A stretch of DNA of 64,000 bases. It comes from Hydrangea macrophylla (lineage: Eukaryota; Streptophyta; Magnoliopsida; Cornales; Hydrangeaceae). The notes beneath the pieces are model-generated. The model was not told where the DNA came from. It worked only from the letters and a program-made list of their open reading frames with translations, and did not search any database. The stretch lies in NCBI GenBank assembly GCA_033977485.1, contig CM066998.1, positions 33,047,501 through 33,111,500 on the forward strand. The letters are read 5' to 3'. Shown piece by piece: positions 45,603-58,304 of the stretch; the first letter of the stretch is position 1; each line of letters starts with the position of its first letter. The translations under genes and the position numbers were made by a program.

Positions 45603-48532
45603 TGTAGACACCCCAATTTTGACCAAACGTCGAATTTAGGAGAGTGTCACCTTCATATCCGATGATGACAAAGACCGAAAGATTTGAAGTATTCCAAGCT
45701 CTTCAGAAAACTCTCCCAAACGCGATAAAATTTCACAGAAAGAAGAAAATACGAGGTATTTAGGAGAATTTAGGTATAAAATACCGTTTTCGGAAAAGAT
45801 CTTCAAAAATAAGTTTCTTCAAGAAAAAAGGAAGAAAAAAAAGACCTAAAAAGGGAAGTTCAACAGAAAACAGCACACGGCAGTATTCTGCGGCACTCAG
45901 TGAGTGCCGAGCGGCACTCAGTGAGTGCCAGCCTGGCATTTACTGAGTGCCGCTGACATTTTCTGACTGCCGTTTGCTTTTAAAGTCCGTATTTTGTGGT
46001 ACAATACATATGTGTATAAGAATAAAAACAAAAAAACTAATAAAGTAAGGTTTACGAAAATACAGCAATCAATAATTTGGCGCGGCACTCACTGAGAGCC
46101 GCACGGCAGTCACGGAGTGCCACGACGGCAGTCACGGAATGCCACAACGGCATCCACAGACTGCCGCAGGTGACTTCTGACTGCCGCCCTGGGCAGCAGT
46201 CTGTCTAATTTCAGGAAGTACGTATTGTACCATCAAATGAGACATTTATACCTGTCTTTTACTCCGAATTCACTGAAAATACTTGGTAATTTTTTCTATA
46301 AAAGAGAGAGGATCTTCCTTGAGGAGAAAAGGGGGAGACATACAACACAATACATGAGAGATAACCACCACTATACTAACATATTTTTGAAAGGAAAGAG
46401 AGAGTTTGGGAGAGCTTGAAGAAAAGTTTGGAATATCTTCAAAGGAGAGAAACTTTGAGGATAGTTTGGAGGTGATCCTCTAACCATAAGTTGTCTATTT
46501 ACATTTTTCCTTTTTTTCTAATCTCTAATCCTCAAACCTTTTTATTTTCTTTGCTCCATTTCTTTTGTTGATCATACTTCCTTCTTGAGACTCTTAGAGA
46601 TTCTCAATATCTCCCTTGAAATCTCTTAAACATGATCTTTTGAATCCCATGTAAGCTTGTGCTTCACATGGGAATCAAAGTTTGATCATCACTCCATTTT
46701 ATAGGCAAATAGATGGATCTAAGTCCACATTCATGACTTGGATCCTCTAAACTTGATGTTTCATGGAATCCTTTCTATATTCCTTTGAGACTCGTGAGCA
46801 TAGTCATGTCTTCATCTCCAATGAGCATCAAATCGTAGGAGAAAGTGGTTTTGAGTCTAAGCCCATTCCCATGGTTTAGATTCCTTATCTTGAGATTTCA
46901 TGAAGTCTATTCATACTTCACTTGAAATCTACAAATATAAAGGTCTTTAGTCTCCAATGACCATCAAATGGTAGGAGAAGATGGCCTAGTTTAAGTCCAA
47001 CTTCATGGTTCAATAGTTGGGATTAACAAATAAAAGTTGAACTTGACAAATGAAAATAGTGAGTTCACAAACTGTTTTTTATCAAAGATTTTTAGTTCGA
47101 AATCTAACCATTGAAATCAAGTGAAACCAACCGGAAAGTGTCAATAACACAATATTCTACCACTGTGATTTTTGTTTAAGGTGGTTTCATGTCTAAAGTG
47201 GTTTGGTTATGAGTTTTGTGAGGTCACAACAATCTGTCCAGAGTTTCAGCACAGTAACATTCTTTTGAAATAAGTAAACCAATGCTTTAATAAAATGTTT
47301 GTGACCCAAAATAATTTTTTCCAAGTAAATTAATGTGTTAGGAAGTCACCCTAAAAAGAACAAAGCATGTCTGATCTTTTTGCTCTATTTAGAAAATCGT
47401 AGAAGAACTCTGGACAGAAGGTTGTAGAATGCTGAGTGATGTCTGGTTTTTGTCCAATTCCCGGAGATCCAACCGTTGAAACTTTGATTTCTTTTTTGGG
47501 TTAAAAACTAGACACACAGAGGCATCTTGTGTCCAAAATTCATCAAGATAAACCAAGGGAACCACGCTTTTTCAGTTTTTAAAGTTATAATCTGCTCTCA
47601 GCAATTTCCACAATTCTACAATAGTTGTCGTCAAATCTTGTGAACAATGGTTTAGATGAAATTTTCATGAGTCAAGGTTCAAACCATATTTCAATAATGA
47701 TTAGTTAAGCTTGAATTCGAAGTTTAAGTGAACCAAATCATTGAGTATTTAATAATTCATTCTTGCTCATGACATATTCATCCGTATGGATCGACATTTA
47801 TAATTAGGATTCATTTGCTTTAGATTTAATTATATTCTACAGATTTAAGATAGAAGTCTAGGATTATTATTTTAGATCCAACTTTACATTTTGTATATCA
47901 TGTGGACTAACTCATTGTTTTGTAGCGCATTTGAGGTACAATTTCGCATCTCTTTTCTAGTTTATTCTATTTGTTGATTTTATTGATTTTCGACTCCATG
48001 CGTGACACCTTAGACTAGGTCTTTCCTTATGTGTATACGTGACACCTTAGCCTAGTTTATTCTATTCCTTTTCTTTTGTTTATATGCATTGCACGTTTAA
48101 TATCACTGCTGGATCCCGAGTAAGTTCTCTTGTTCCCTATTGCATATCATATTGCCTGCTACTTGACTTATGTGGCCTTTTGAATGATATTTTATCAATT
48201 GCAATTTTACACCCCTTTGGACATGCTTTTGTGACGTATATCTATACATATAAATTAGTTGAGGGCACATTTAAATTAATAATTCGATTAGAAGGATATT
48301 GAGTAGAGGCCTATCGCAAGATAGGATGAGAGAAGGTGTTTTAGTCCGACGGACTCCTTCCTCTCTCATTCCATAATCCCCGAACCTAGTTAATCTCTGG
48401 TTTCTAAAAGATCAGTTTACTTTTAAAATGGTTTCTTAATTTTTCCTTTTCAAAATTAAGTGGCGACTCATTTATTTTTGAAATTGATTTTGAAAAGCTG
48501 TGGGTAAAAGAAAGAAAACTGCGATATCCACA
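45603..48532 (+). repeat. 5' LTR of element C (2930 bp)
   Basis: TGTAGACACCCCAATTTTGA ... GCGATATCCACA. It is the same design as A's LTR: TTTTGACCAAACGTC near the start, promoter palindromes, TGGTAGGAG blocks, and CTCCGACGG..GACTCATTT with TGGCGACTC near the end. It is clearly diverged from A. No genes. Confidence 0.88.
45879..46304 (+). promoter_or_regulatory. LTR promoter of C: two palindrome arrays plus TATA box
   Basis: Array 1 (45879-45953) has CGGCACTCAGTGAGTGCCG twice plus a third unit. Array 2 (46081-46187) has GGCACTCACTGAGAGCC, GGCAGTCACGGAGTGCC and further units. A TATA-like CTATAAAAG lies at 46296-46304, about 110 bp after array 2. Confidence 0.6.
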
Positions 48533-48535
48533 ATC

Positions 48536-48585
48536 TGGCGACTCTGCTGGGGATCGAACCCAGAATCTCTGGTTTCGCAGACCAG
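48536..48585 (+). other. Extended 50-nt primer binding site (tRNA-Arg 3' half)
   Basis: Identical over 50 nt to 9880-9929 of element A although the LTRs have diverged. The complement covers CCA to the 5' base of the anticodon stem. The flanking 3' sequence differs (AATTCTAA here, AATTTTGA in A). Confidence 0.85.
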
Positions 48586-49796
48586 AATTCTAATTTTGGG
48601 TTCACTTGAGGATTAGACTTGAAAAATATCCTTTTAATCGAATTGATTAATCTTTTCGTGCCTGTTGCATTTCACTTGCATGTCCAACCAGTCGATTGCA
48701 CGGAACTATGACCTTGGAGGCTTGGGGCAACCCGGTCAGTCAAGTCATCATGGGACTCTGTGGTCACCATTGATCTCGTACCATGATTTGGTATATGAAG
48801 CATCCTATCGGGTGTGTGTCAAGGGTCCCTTATTTGACCAAAACCCAACCTTTGCACAGTAGTTTCTATAGAACCTCTTAATCTTAGGAAATCAACTCTT
48901 GATTAAGATTATGTGCTAGGAAGCTTTGTATGCCCGGAAGGGATTATTTGAGATGATGACGATACTTGCTTGATGAAAGACGTATAATCTTTTAATCACC
49001 TTTTAGCTATTTCTCCTCATGTTCCACGACATTTGGAGAACATGCCGAACCTTGATTATAAGATTATACTTCTTACATCATGATTAGCTAAGCATTATTG
49101 ACCTTATATGTATCCAAATTCATGGAAAGTATGGTGATAATCGGTCATGTGGTCTCCCTACCCAAAGGTTTCCTTTCTTTTTCCCAAAGTTTTCATTCAC
49201 CTTTTAAAAAAAAAAAAAACAAAAAATATTTTTCTCCTTTCAAACAAAAATTCCCCAAACTAACCTTTGTTAAGGCATATTTTCACTTGACCACTTTCAA
49301 AAGAAATAAATTCGAAAATCCTTGAAGTTATTTTCTGGAAGAATGATTTTTGGAATAAAAGAAACCCAATCATTTTTTGTTTGAACACCCTCAAAAGCCT
49401 TCTCAAGCATTATTTTCAAAAACTATTTATCATCCAAAAATGCTTTTCAAATGAACTTCGAAAATTTTGAATATCCAACCTCTGGGAGATCACAATGAAA
49501 GGAGAAATCAGCATACTTGACATGGGTAAGGATCTTACGTGCTTATGTGCTTATGTGTTAGGATTAGAATTTTCTCTTTTTTTGGCATATAGAGTAGGCA
49601 CACACGCACACATGCATTGCATCCGAGTGACATACAAAAGGAAAGTTTTTTTGTTTAAATGACTTTGTGTGATAAAATGAAGATAAAAAGGGTTTTAAAA
49701 GAGGATATTTCAAATTTATTTGTAGGAGCAAAAATAGCAAATCAAGCATGGTTTAGGGATCCCACGACGAGACTAGTAAGGAGAGAATACGCTGAC
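48586..49796 (+). other. Untranslated leader of C
   Basis: No gene. Homologous to A's leader up to about 49640 (CAGTCGATTGCACGGAACTA, then CATCCTATCGGGTGTGTGTC). The end of similarity marks where gag-specific sequence begins. Gag's own ATG is best placed at 49797. Confidence 0.6.
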
Positions 49797-51590
49797 ATGG
49801 CCGAAGAGAGAAACAATGAAGGGATGGCCGGGTTAAGGATACTGGTAGAACAACAAGCGGAGTAGATGAGGCGACAGGTGGAAAACATGAACCGTATGAT
49901 GGGGATAATAGAAGAACTGAATCGCCGACTACCACATGTAATTCCGCCGGTTATAGACCGACCTTTGGGAGGAGGAGAAGGAGATTGGTTCAATGATCAA
50001 GAAGCACAATGGACTGATGCACTGCGGGCCAACAGAGACAGAGAAAAAGCTGAGAAAGAGAATCAACTGACCGAGAAAATAGAGAAGTTGGAAAGGGTGA
50101 TGCGCAAGGCTCAGGGGGTTGATACCTATCTAATGGAGTTAGAAGGCCTGTATGATGGAGTCCACGAGACGCTGCCTGCCGGGTTCAAAATGCCGGTCTT
50201 CGATAAGTTTGATGGCACTGAAAATCCTCGCAGTCATATAAGAATGTGTATTGGTGCTTTCCAACCGAGCGGCTTGAGCAGAACTATGATGGCGGTCCTA
50301 TTCCAACAAACATTGACTGGAGCTGCTCTGTCCTGGTATCTTACTCTCGAACCAAGCAAAACCAGGGTGTAGGAAGAAGTGATTAAGGAATTTGTGGCAC
50401 AGTACGAATACAATCAAGATTTGGATGTCACTGTCCGAGATTTGGAGACCACTAGGCAAGGGAAAAAAGAATCATTCGCCGAATACCTGAGCAGATGGAG
50501 GGAAAAGACAGCTAAAATGGTACAAAGCCCGTCTGAGAAGGACCAGATCCAAATGCTGACGAAGAATCTACAGCCAGTGTATCAAGAAAAGATGAGATTC
50601 CAGTCGATCAATACCTTTGCTGAGGTTTTCGATGTCGGGACAAGGATAGAGGATGCGATCCAAGAAGGGGTAATCAAGAAAGAGGAGCAACCAAACCGGT
50701 ACAGGAGGCCAAACTATGGGTCCAACGGAGGACAAACGGGGGGTCACTCTGGTCCCACCGATGTCAATGCACTGAATGGGCCGGAAAGGAAATTCAACAT
50801 AGCACCAAGGAGAGGAGGGGATAAAGCACCAAGAAAGTTCTCAGATTTGGGAGTGTCATTGTCAACCGCCCTCGATAGATTGTTAGCCAAGGGGCATCTT
50901 CGTCAGCTGGAACCTCGACCTCTACCGAGTCTGCTTCTGCCAAATTTCCAAGGGGACCTCTTCTGCAAATTTCATCAGCAGAAGAGTCACTCAATGATAG
51001 GTGTATGAGACTACGGCACGAGATTCAGGACCTCATTGATAATAAGGTAATTTCAGAACCCCCCACCAAAGCTCCGAATGTTACTAGAAATCCGCTTCCG
51101 AATCATCGAGTTGTGCCACCACCACAAGGCCTTTACCTCTTGGGGATAGAAGAAGCAACCTTCGATCCATCTAGGCTAATCACCAAGGCTGGGACACCAA
51201 GAAAGCCATATCAGCTGCCCAAGGATTCAAAAATCTGTGCTTTGGAGGATCGGCCAAGAAAAAATAAAATAGGACAGTCAGACTGGTGGGTTAATGGGAG
51301 TGACGATCAAGACGAAAGCCAGGTAGAAGATGATCTTTGGTACGAGAGCGACAAAGAAACAGAGGTGGTGAAGGGTACTTTGACAGTTGATTCAGAAATT
51401 GACAATCTATGGGCAAGGGAAGAAGTCAGTTATTTAACTCGGTCTGGCAGACACTTTAAACCACATGAGTTAGAGGAGGATCATCCTGGGAGAGAATTGG
51501 ACAAGAGAAAGGGGAAGATGAATGAAGAAGAGGAAGAAGACAGGGTTCTAAAGCAGATGAAGAAAACTCAGGCCAATATCACCATTTGGG
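49797..51590 (+). pseudogene. gag: C gag (broken)
   Basis: ATG at 49797 (MAEERNNEGMAGLRILVEQQ). In-frame TAG stops lie at 49863 and 50370; the second replaces the Trp of KTRAWED in B, so TGG became TAG. Capsid core: GFKMPVFDKFDGTENPRSH, GAALSWYLTLEPSK, LETTRQGKKESFAEYLSRW. The zinc knuckle CKFHQQKSH...RC is split by a one-base loss near 50992, after which the frame at 51005 continues (MRLRHEIQDLIDNK). Same domain order as B's gag. It forms the particle and packages RNA, possibly also that of element A. Confidence 0.85.
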
Positions 51591-52411
51591 GGTTGCTGAT
51601 GGCCGCCAAACGCCATAGACAGGCAGTCCTAGACACTTTAAATCAATCTAACGTGTCTATCGACACCACCCCGGAGGATATCGTAGGACTGATCGGCAAA
51701 ACTCCGACTTCGATTATTACCTTCTCGTCAAATGACCTGCCACCGGGAGGGCCCGTCCGCAACTGTTGTATGTCACTGTCGAATGCTTGGGGAACATCGT
51801 GCCTGCTTGCCTGGTTGATAATGGGTCGGCCCTCAACGTGTGTCCTTTCCGAACGGCTAAGCGAATGGGCCTGGACGAGTCGACATTTATGCCATCTGAG
51901 CAAAGGGTAAGAGCCTACGACAACACCCAGAGAATAGTCATGGGGATAGTCCTTCTTCGTCTCGTTATCGCCCCTTTTGGAAAGAAGCTGAATTCCAGGT
52001 CATCGACATCCTCGCTTCCTTCAACCTATTACTGGGTAGGCCTTGGTTGGACAGTTTGGGTGCTATACCATCAACGATCCATCAGAAGGTTAAGTATGTC
52101 TGGGAGAATAAAGTCTATGATATCCTCGGGGACAGTTGGGTTCGTTCGTCTGAAGCATCATCAAGCGCACCAGTTCTGGAATTACAGCTGCAAGAAGAAG
52201 AAGCAAAAATGGGAGGGTTCGAGTTCATCAGCATGTTGGAATAAGAAAAGCCGAGGGAGTTTCTACTGCTCTATTTTGATCAGTATGCCAGTCCAGTGGT
52301 CGCAGGGATCATGAAGAGAATGGGTTTCTTTCCAGGATTAGGGTTGGGGAAGAACCTTCAGGGCATGCCTGAATTCCCGCTCATTCCGACTCAGACTCAC
52401 ACTCACGGCCT
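51591..52411 (+). pseudogene. pol: C protease with G-patch-like tail (frameshifted)
   Basis: AAKRHRQAVLDTLNQ leads into an aspartic protease. The active site reads CLVDNGSALNVC, with DNG where B has DTG. RVRAYDNTQRIVMG follows. A frameshift near 52000 and another at about 52245 split the rest, seen as LGRPWLDSLGAIPSTIHQ and IMKRMGFFPGLGLGKNLQG, the latter a glycine-rich G-patch-like end. Not functional in this copy. Confidence 0.8.
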
Positions 52412-52932
52412 ATGGTACCAGCCGACAAAGAAGGAATTGAGGGCAAAGAAGAAGACAACGGATGCACCAATGGACCTTTATCAAAAAACACTCAACGGTT
52501 ACTTCGTAAGGAAGGAGAAGATTTCCCCTTCTGTGGCTTCCCAGAGCCATGGATGGACCAGAAAGACAAGTGTTTAAAGCCGGGGTTCGAGATCTTTTTT
52601 TCCCATGAATTCTCCGAGTACAAAGACCCATTCTTGCAAATGTCTGAAAAGTCTGCTACCGTCAACGATTGGATTGGTGTACTGGATGGACCGGTCATGC
52701 AGGACCTGTTGAGCGAAGAAGGGGCGAAAGTCGAAGAAAAAGGGAAAGAAGACGAGGGCCTGGAAGTCGAGGTTGAAGAGGGGAATGATGAGGATGCACC
52801 GGAAGAAGAGCCGAAGCCAGAAAAGGAAGAGAAGACGGAAACTGGGGGACCGCCAGGTTGTAACACTATGGAGCTCAAGCAGGGAGTCAACAAGGAGTGG
52901 GTCTTTGAGTCTAGTGATACCCAGAGTCTGTA
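52412..52932 (+). pseudogene. C acidic linker between protease and RT
   Basis: Contains FPFCGFPEPWMDQKDKC, equivalent to B's FGFPEPWIH region, then a Glu/Lys-rich stretch and a stop (SDTQSL*) just before the RT frame. No enzyme domain. In B the same linker is in frame with RT. Confidence 0.6.
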
Positions 52933-55233
52933 ATGACCCAAATGAGGCGTCTGTCAATTTCTATGTCTGTTGTAATCACTCCAAAGAAAATCAATGAAAA
53001 CATGACTGATTCTGCCTACTCGAACGCGCTTAATGAATGTGATGATCATGAAACACCCATTGAATTGCAAAAGTTAATTGAAAAAGAAAAAGAATCTGCA
53101 TGCAAAATCATAGAGAACACCCTAACAATTAATCTAGGAAATGAAGAAAACCCTCAAAATGTTTTTATTGGCTCTACACTTAGCAATAGAGAAAGCAAAG
53201 AACTAATCAATCTATTAAATGAATTCAAAGATGTTTTTGCATGGTCTTATAATGATATGCCAGGCATTGATCCAAAGATAGTCCAGCACCACATCCCTCT
53301 CTTTCCGAATTCAAAACCCATAAAGCAAAAATTGAGGCGAATGAGGCCAGAATGGGCACTTAAAGTAAAAGAGGAGGTTGAAAAGCAATTAAAGGCTGGA
53401 TTCTTGATGGTCACCGAGTATCCTAAGTGGATTGCCAACATTGTACCTGTCCCAAAGAAAGACGGTCGTGTTAGGGTTTGCGTTGATTTTTAAGATTTAA
53501 ACAGGGCAAGCCCTAAAGACAATTTCCCGTTACCCCACATCGACGTGTTGGTCGATAACACTGCGGGACATGAGCTTCTATCTTTCATGGATGGATTCTC
53601 TGGGTATAATCAAATCCTTATGGCACCCGAGGATAGAGAGAAAACCACGTTAATCACTCCGTGGGGGACATATTACTATAGGGTCATGCCGTTCGAACTT
53701 AAGAATGCAGGTGCGACCTATCAAAGGGCTGCCACCACCTTACTACACGACATGATCCATAAAGAAGTGGAGGTGTATGTGGATGATATGATTGTGGAAT
53801 CCAAAGAGAGGGGAGGGCACCTAGAGGTTTTGAGAAAGTTCTTTGAGAGATTGAGGGAGTTCAAAATGAGGCTAAATCCGCAGAAATGTACGTTCGGAGT
53901 CACTACCGGGAAATTATTGGGATTTCTTATTACTCAGAGGGGAATAGAGGCGGACCCCACCAAAATGAAAGCCATAACCGAAATGATCCCACCGAAAAAT
54001 GAGAAAGAACTGAGAGGTTTCTTGGGGAGAATACAGTTCATCAGCCGCTTCATTTCCAAACTCACCTTAACCTGCGACCCACTGTTCAAACTACTAAGAA
54101 AAGGAGAGAAATTCAAATGGGACGCCCCTTGCCAACAAGCCTTCGACAAAATCAAAACCTACCTCCAAAACCCACCTGTCCTATCGCCACCTTTCCCTGG
54201 GAAACCCCTGTTACTTTATCTCTCCTTATCTGAAGACTCGATGGGGTGTATGCTGGCCCAAGAAGGAAAAGAGGGGCACGTGGAGAAGGCCATTTATTAC
54301 TTGAGCAAAAGAATGGTCGGATATGAGTTAAGGTACTCGCCCTTGGAAAAGGCCTGTTGGGCCTTGGTTTGGTGTACCCATCGCCTTCGCCATTACATGC
54401 TAGCCTTCCCTGTAATTCTGATACCCCGAATGGACCCATTAAAATACCTATTCAAAAAACCTGTCTTAACCAGTAGGATTTCCCGTTGGACCATGATTCT
54501 AGCTGAATTCGACATCAAGTATGTCACTACCAAGTTTGTAAAAGGAAGGGCTATCGCTGAGTTTTTAGCCGACCTCGCCATAGAATCTGAGAATGAGGGA
54601 GAATTCAAGTTCCCGGATGAGGGAATAATGGAGGTAAAGGAGGATTTGTGGAAAATGTACTTCGATGGAGCAGCCAACCAACTAGGTTACGGAGTTGGAA
54701 TCATTCTCATAGCACCCGATGGGGCCTCTACCCCATTAGCCGTCAAACTAAAGTATAACTCGACCAACAACACTGCGGAGTACGAAGCATGCATAATTGG
54801 GATGAAAGCAGCCTTGGCTTTGAAAGTCGAACAGATTGATGTCTACGGAGATTCCAATTTGATCATATCCCAAGTCCGAGGAGATTGGAGGGTAAAGCAT
54901 GAGAAGTTGAGACCTTATCACGACTACCTGGAAAGTCTGAAAGCCCGATTCAAGAAGATTTCTTTTTACCACCTTCCCCGTGAAGAAAACCAACTAGCCG
55001 ACTCCTTGGCCACCTTAGCATCAATGATCCAAATCCCTTCCAAAACTACCATGATCTCGCTATCCATAGAAGTGAGAAATCGACCGTCATTTGAAATGAT
55101 CATGGCCATAGAAGACGAAGAGGAAATGCCGTGGTATGAAGATGTGTGGAAGTTCATCAAAGAAGGAGAATACCCCGACGAGCCTCAGAAAAGGATAGAA
55201 AGGCGATTCGACGATTCGCCGCCCAATTTGTGA
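52933..55233 (+). pseudogene. pol: C pol: RT, degenerate RNase H and aRNH
   Basis: RT begins FKDVFAWSYNDMPGIDP and VPVPKKDGRVRVCVDF, then one TAA (53491) where B has Arg (FRDLN). After it the same frame is open for 562 codons: LLSFMDGFSGYNQI, MPFELKNAGATYQ, catalytic YVDDMIVESK (about 53775-53805), FLGRIQFISRFISKL. The first RNase H has SLSEDSMGCML in place of a TDAS-type core, so it is degenerate. aRNH has Asp in YFDGAANQLGYGVG, Glu in NTAEYEACIIG, Asp in VYGDSNLIIS and a late Asp in ENQLADSLATL. This is the best preserved pol in the window. Confidence 0.9.
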
Positions 55234-56326
55234 TTTACGCAACTAAGCTATGGAAGAAATCCTACACCGGGTATAATCTAGAATGCCTATATGGGAAGGA
55301 AGCTAAGAGAATGATGGAGGAAATACATGAGGGAGCGTGTGGGCCCCACATGAATGGCCACATGCTGGCAAAGAAGGTCATCCGACAGGGGTACTATTGG
55401 ACAACCTTGGACAAAGACTGCTACGAATATGTTAGAAGGTGTCACAAATGTCAGATTCATGCGAATCTAATGCACACCCCGCCGTCACAGCTCTATAGCA
55501 TGACCACCCCTTGGCTGTTTTCCGTATGGGGGATCGATATCATTGGTAAGATAGTTCTGAAGGCTTCCAATGGGCACCGATACATAATCGTGGCAATTGA
55601 TTATTTTACAAAATGGGTGGAGGCAGCCTCATATGCAACTTTGAAAGCCAAGGACGTGGTGAGTTTCATCGAGAAAAACATAATCTGCAGGTATGGGGTC
55701 CCGAATGAGTTTAACTCCGATCATGGCAGTCATTTCCAGGGAGAGGTTATCTCGCTCCTGAAAATGGAGCAGTAGAAGCAGCGAATAAAAATGTTAAAGC
55801 AACCCTGGGGAAAACTACGGATACATATAAGAATTGGCATAAAAAGCTTCCATTTGCTTTGTGGGGATACCGAACCTCGATGAGAACTTCAACGGGTGCT
55901 ACGCCGTATTCATTGGTCTACGGGATGGAAGCCGTTCTCCCAGTCGAAGTGGAAATACCCTCCCGTAGGGTTTTGGCAGAGTGCAAAGTCACTAAATCAA
56001 AATGGGTACGAGGAGGGTATGAGGAGTTGATGTTGCTGGATGAGAAGAGGCTGGCCGCAATAAACCGCACTCGGGGGTACCAGAAGAGGATAGCTCGTGC
56101 TTTCAACAAAAAGGTCCGCCCAAGGAAGCTTGCTGAGGGTGACCTGGTCCTCAAAGAACTGAAAGTGCATGTATATGACCCCAGAGGAAAATTCAAACCC
56201 AACTGGGTCGGGCCATACATCATTAAGACCCTCATTTCCGGAGGAGCGGCCTATCTCATGGACCTGGACGGGGTTAAATTTAAGCAACCAATTAACCTCG
56301 ATCGCCTCAAGAAATACTTTGCTTGA
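55146..56326 (+). pseudogene. pol: C pol: integrase with core deletion
   Basis: A frameshift near 55190 moves pol into this frame. Zinc-binding region: MNGHMLAKKVIRQGYYWTTL and CHKCQIHAN. Catalytic Asp in VWGIDIIGK and in NSDHGSHF. Then EVISLL jumps directly to ENGAVEAANKNV, out of frame. Compared with B, about 17-18 residues between the second Asp and the catalytic Glu are lost (55755-55775). The C-terminus (GPYIIKTLISGGAAYLMDLD, LKKYFA, stop 56324-56326) is open. No chromodomain. Confidence 0.85.
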
Positions 56327-56356
56327 AACCGTTTCTTTCAAAACCTCCTACCTTGA

Positions 56357-56502
56357 TGAACTACGCTTGACCTGATTCCCGTTAGGGGATACGTAGGCAA
56401 CCTACTCAGTTCGGTCAATAAATAATTGCCTGATTGGTGCTCTTCTTAGCAGCCTTAAATCGAACTACTTGGGACCTGATGCCCACTCGGGGATAAGTAG
56501 GC
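56357..56502 (+). ncRNA. Two conserved stem-loop copies after C's pol
   Basis: 56357-56397: GAACTACGC...ATTCCC-GTTA-GGGGAT-ACGTAGGC. 56462-56502: GAACTACTT...GCCC-ACTC-GGGG-ATAAGTAGGC. The second has the CTACTT/AAGTAG form of the outer stem, like A's second copy. Confidence 0.6.
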
Positions 56503-56548
56503 GGGATCTCCAAAGCCCTCGGTCCATACAAAAAACCTGTGCAAAACT

Positions 56549-56615
56549 AGGAGCAAACTGGCGTTTACCCCGAACCACTTCGAAGCCCTAAAACCAGGGG
56601 CAAACTTCATTTGCT
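56549..56615 (+). repeat. Two PPT-like repeats after C's pol
   Basis: AGGAGCAAACTGGCGTTTACC and AGGGGCAAACTTCATTTGCT keep the PPT-like left arm with a partial right arm. Same place as in A (13029-13170) and B (29125-29250). From 56616 to 56988 there is AT-rich sequence without a gene. Confidence 0.5.
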
Positions 56616-56988
56616 AGCCGAAGAACCCAGATACAAGACCCTCCTTTGGATCACCTGGCTATCAAGATAAGTATTATAAAGAAACAAATGAGAATTCATG
56701 GTATAGAAGGAGTAAAGCTTTAAGCAAAAAGCAAAGTAAAGAGCCAAGTAAAGACATTGAAAGGAGAATTCTTCATCAAAGATTAATCGAAGGAGTGAGC
56801 ACTTTGATTAAGCATGTTAGAACCTTCCTAAAGATAACAACACTTCTTGAAAAAAAAATTAAATAAATAAATAAATACGAAAAATCATATTCAAAAGCAT
56901 AAAAAAGGAGTAGGCAGGGTCTGTCAGAAAGTTTTGTAAAATGGCAATCTTTTCCCTGTTCTCGTCTACTTTATTATGCATGTGTTTG

Positions 56989-58084
56989 TCAAACTCGTCT
57001 CACAACCAAGGCCTGGATCTCTAGAAGGTACTGGACAGTAGGCATAATCGGAGCAGGAATCCTCGGGCACGGAGCAGCCATCCTGTTGTGCCAAGCCTCG
57101 ATGAAAGCCTTCACGATAGAAGGGCGCAAAGTGGACCCCCTGGTGAAATCAGCAGTCACAGATTCAGTGGCATCTTGCAAAAGTCCAAACTGACGGACAA
57201 CCCGATCGGGAATGTAGAAACTAGTAGTACACGAACCCGGCGGCCAGATGCCAGGTCGTCTAGGAAGGCATACAGCAATAGAGCGATGGATCCACTGCGG
57301 ACAAACCCAACATATATCACTAGAAGAGAGGCCCTGGAGTCAACCAAGCCATGCGTCGGTGGATTGAAATAAGCTGTGAATCTCTATACGATCATAAGGA
57401 AGTGACCCACGAAGATGGGAAGGGTGTATAAAGAGATCCAAACGCTCCATGAGCCAAATCTGCAAAACAAAAGGTGCCCCGGTAGGTAACGTGGCCCCGG
57501 TAGCATGAGCTTGGCCCAATCCAATCAGAGTTTCACCAAGGACCAGCATAATAGCACTTTTCATCTCCCGCAAACCATAGGCAATGGGTATAAGAGTATC
57601 AAAAGATGACTGAAAGAGGAAGTAAGAGAGCATAGCAATTTACAGGGCACTACGTCGGATGATCTGATACTCACCATCGTAAGGGTCCCCTATGGGAGCA
57701 TAAACAGAAGAAAGGCGCTCAAAATCAATCTGCCTGTCACAAATAAAGGAGCCCACCGCATTTCGAGATCGATGTGTGGAGAAGAGTGGCTAAATCCCAG
57801 ACATACCCGGCCTGAACTAGAGGAACCGTCAATTCAGCAGAAGGATCGGTGTGAAGAATGGCACTGAATTCCTCAAACAAGGGGCAAATCTCCTAAGAGC
57901 CAAAATGAAAGACGTTGAAAGAAGGATCCCAACATTGAATGGCAGCTCGAAGTAGGCCCTCATTCAAATTCATCCGTCGGAAAGAGAAAAGATCATTCAG
58001 CCTGAAGCACTCAAAGTTGAGCCTATCAACACCAGAAAGGGTATCCATCCATGGAAAAAGGATTTAGGAGCTGATAGGGGCCAT
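56989..58084 (-). pseudogene. Antisense DUF7745-like gene of C (decayed)
   Basis: Minus strand, start ATG at 58084 (MAPISS then TAA, the seventh codon). The frame then continues as FPWMDTLSGVDRLNFECFRL, AAIQCWDPSFNVFHFGS, stop, EICPLFEEFSAIL, matching B's gene residue by residue in the core. Further frames carry LGETLIGLGQAHATGATLP with GAPFVLQIWLMERLD (about 57540-57450) and the end RVVRQFGLLQDATESV (about 57215-57170) to 56989. Several stops and shifts occur. It has one exon as in B, and lies next to pol with its 3' end facing pol. Function unknown; the family name is tentative. Confidence 0.6.
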
Positions 58085-58214
58085 TTGGAAAGAAAGTAAA
58101 GAATAAAAGAGAAGTGTTTTGCGGAGCCTTGAGAAAGAAGGGGTATAAATAGGGGAATAAAGCTGCCTACCTACCCGCGACACTCGATAAAGTGAAACAA
58201 CAATCAATGAAATG

Positions 58215-58304
58215 TCGCACGGTAGTCCGTGAATGCTGTTGCGGCATTTACTGACTGCCGCCGCAGCACTCACTGAGTGCCGCGTAGACCCAACCGAGTG
58301 CCGT
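58215..58304 (-). promoter_or_regulatory. Palindrome array upstream of C's DUF7745-like gene
   Basis: Units CGCACTCAGTGAGTGC-like on the minus strand (AGCACTCACTGAGTGCCGCG on plus), plus GGCATTTACTGACTGCC. It ends about 130 bp before the start codon. An AT-rich TATTTATA (minus strand, 58151-58144) lies between array and ATG, possibly a TATA box. Confidence 0.5.
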
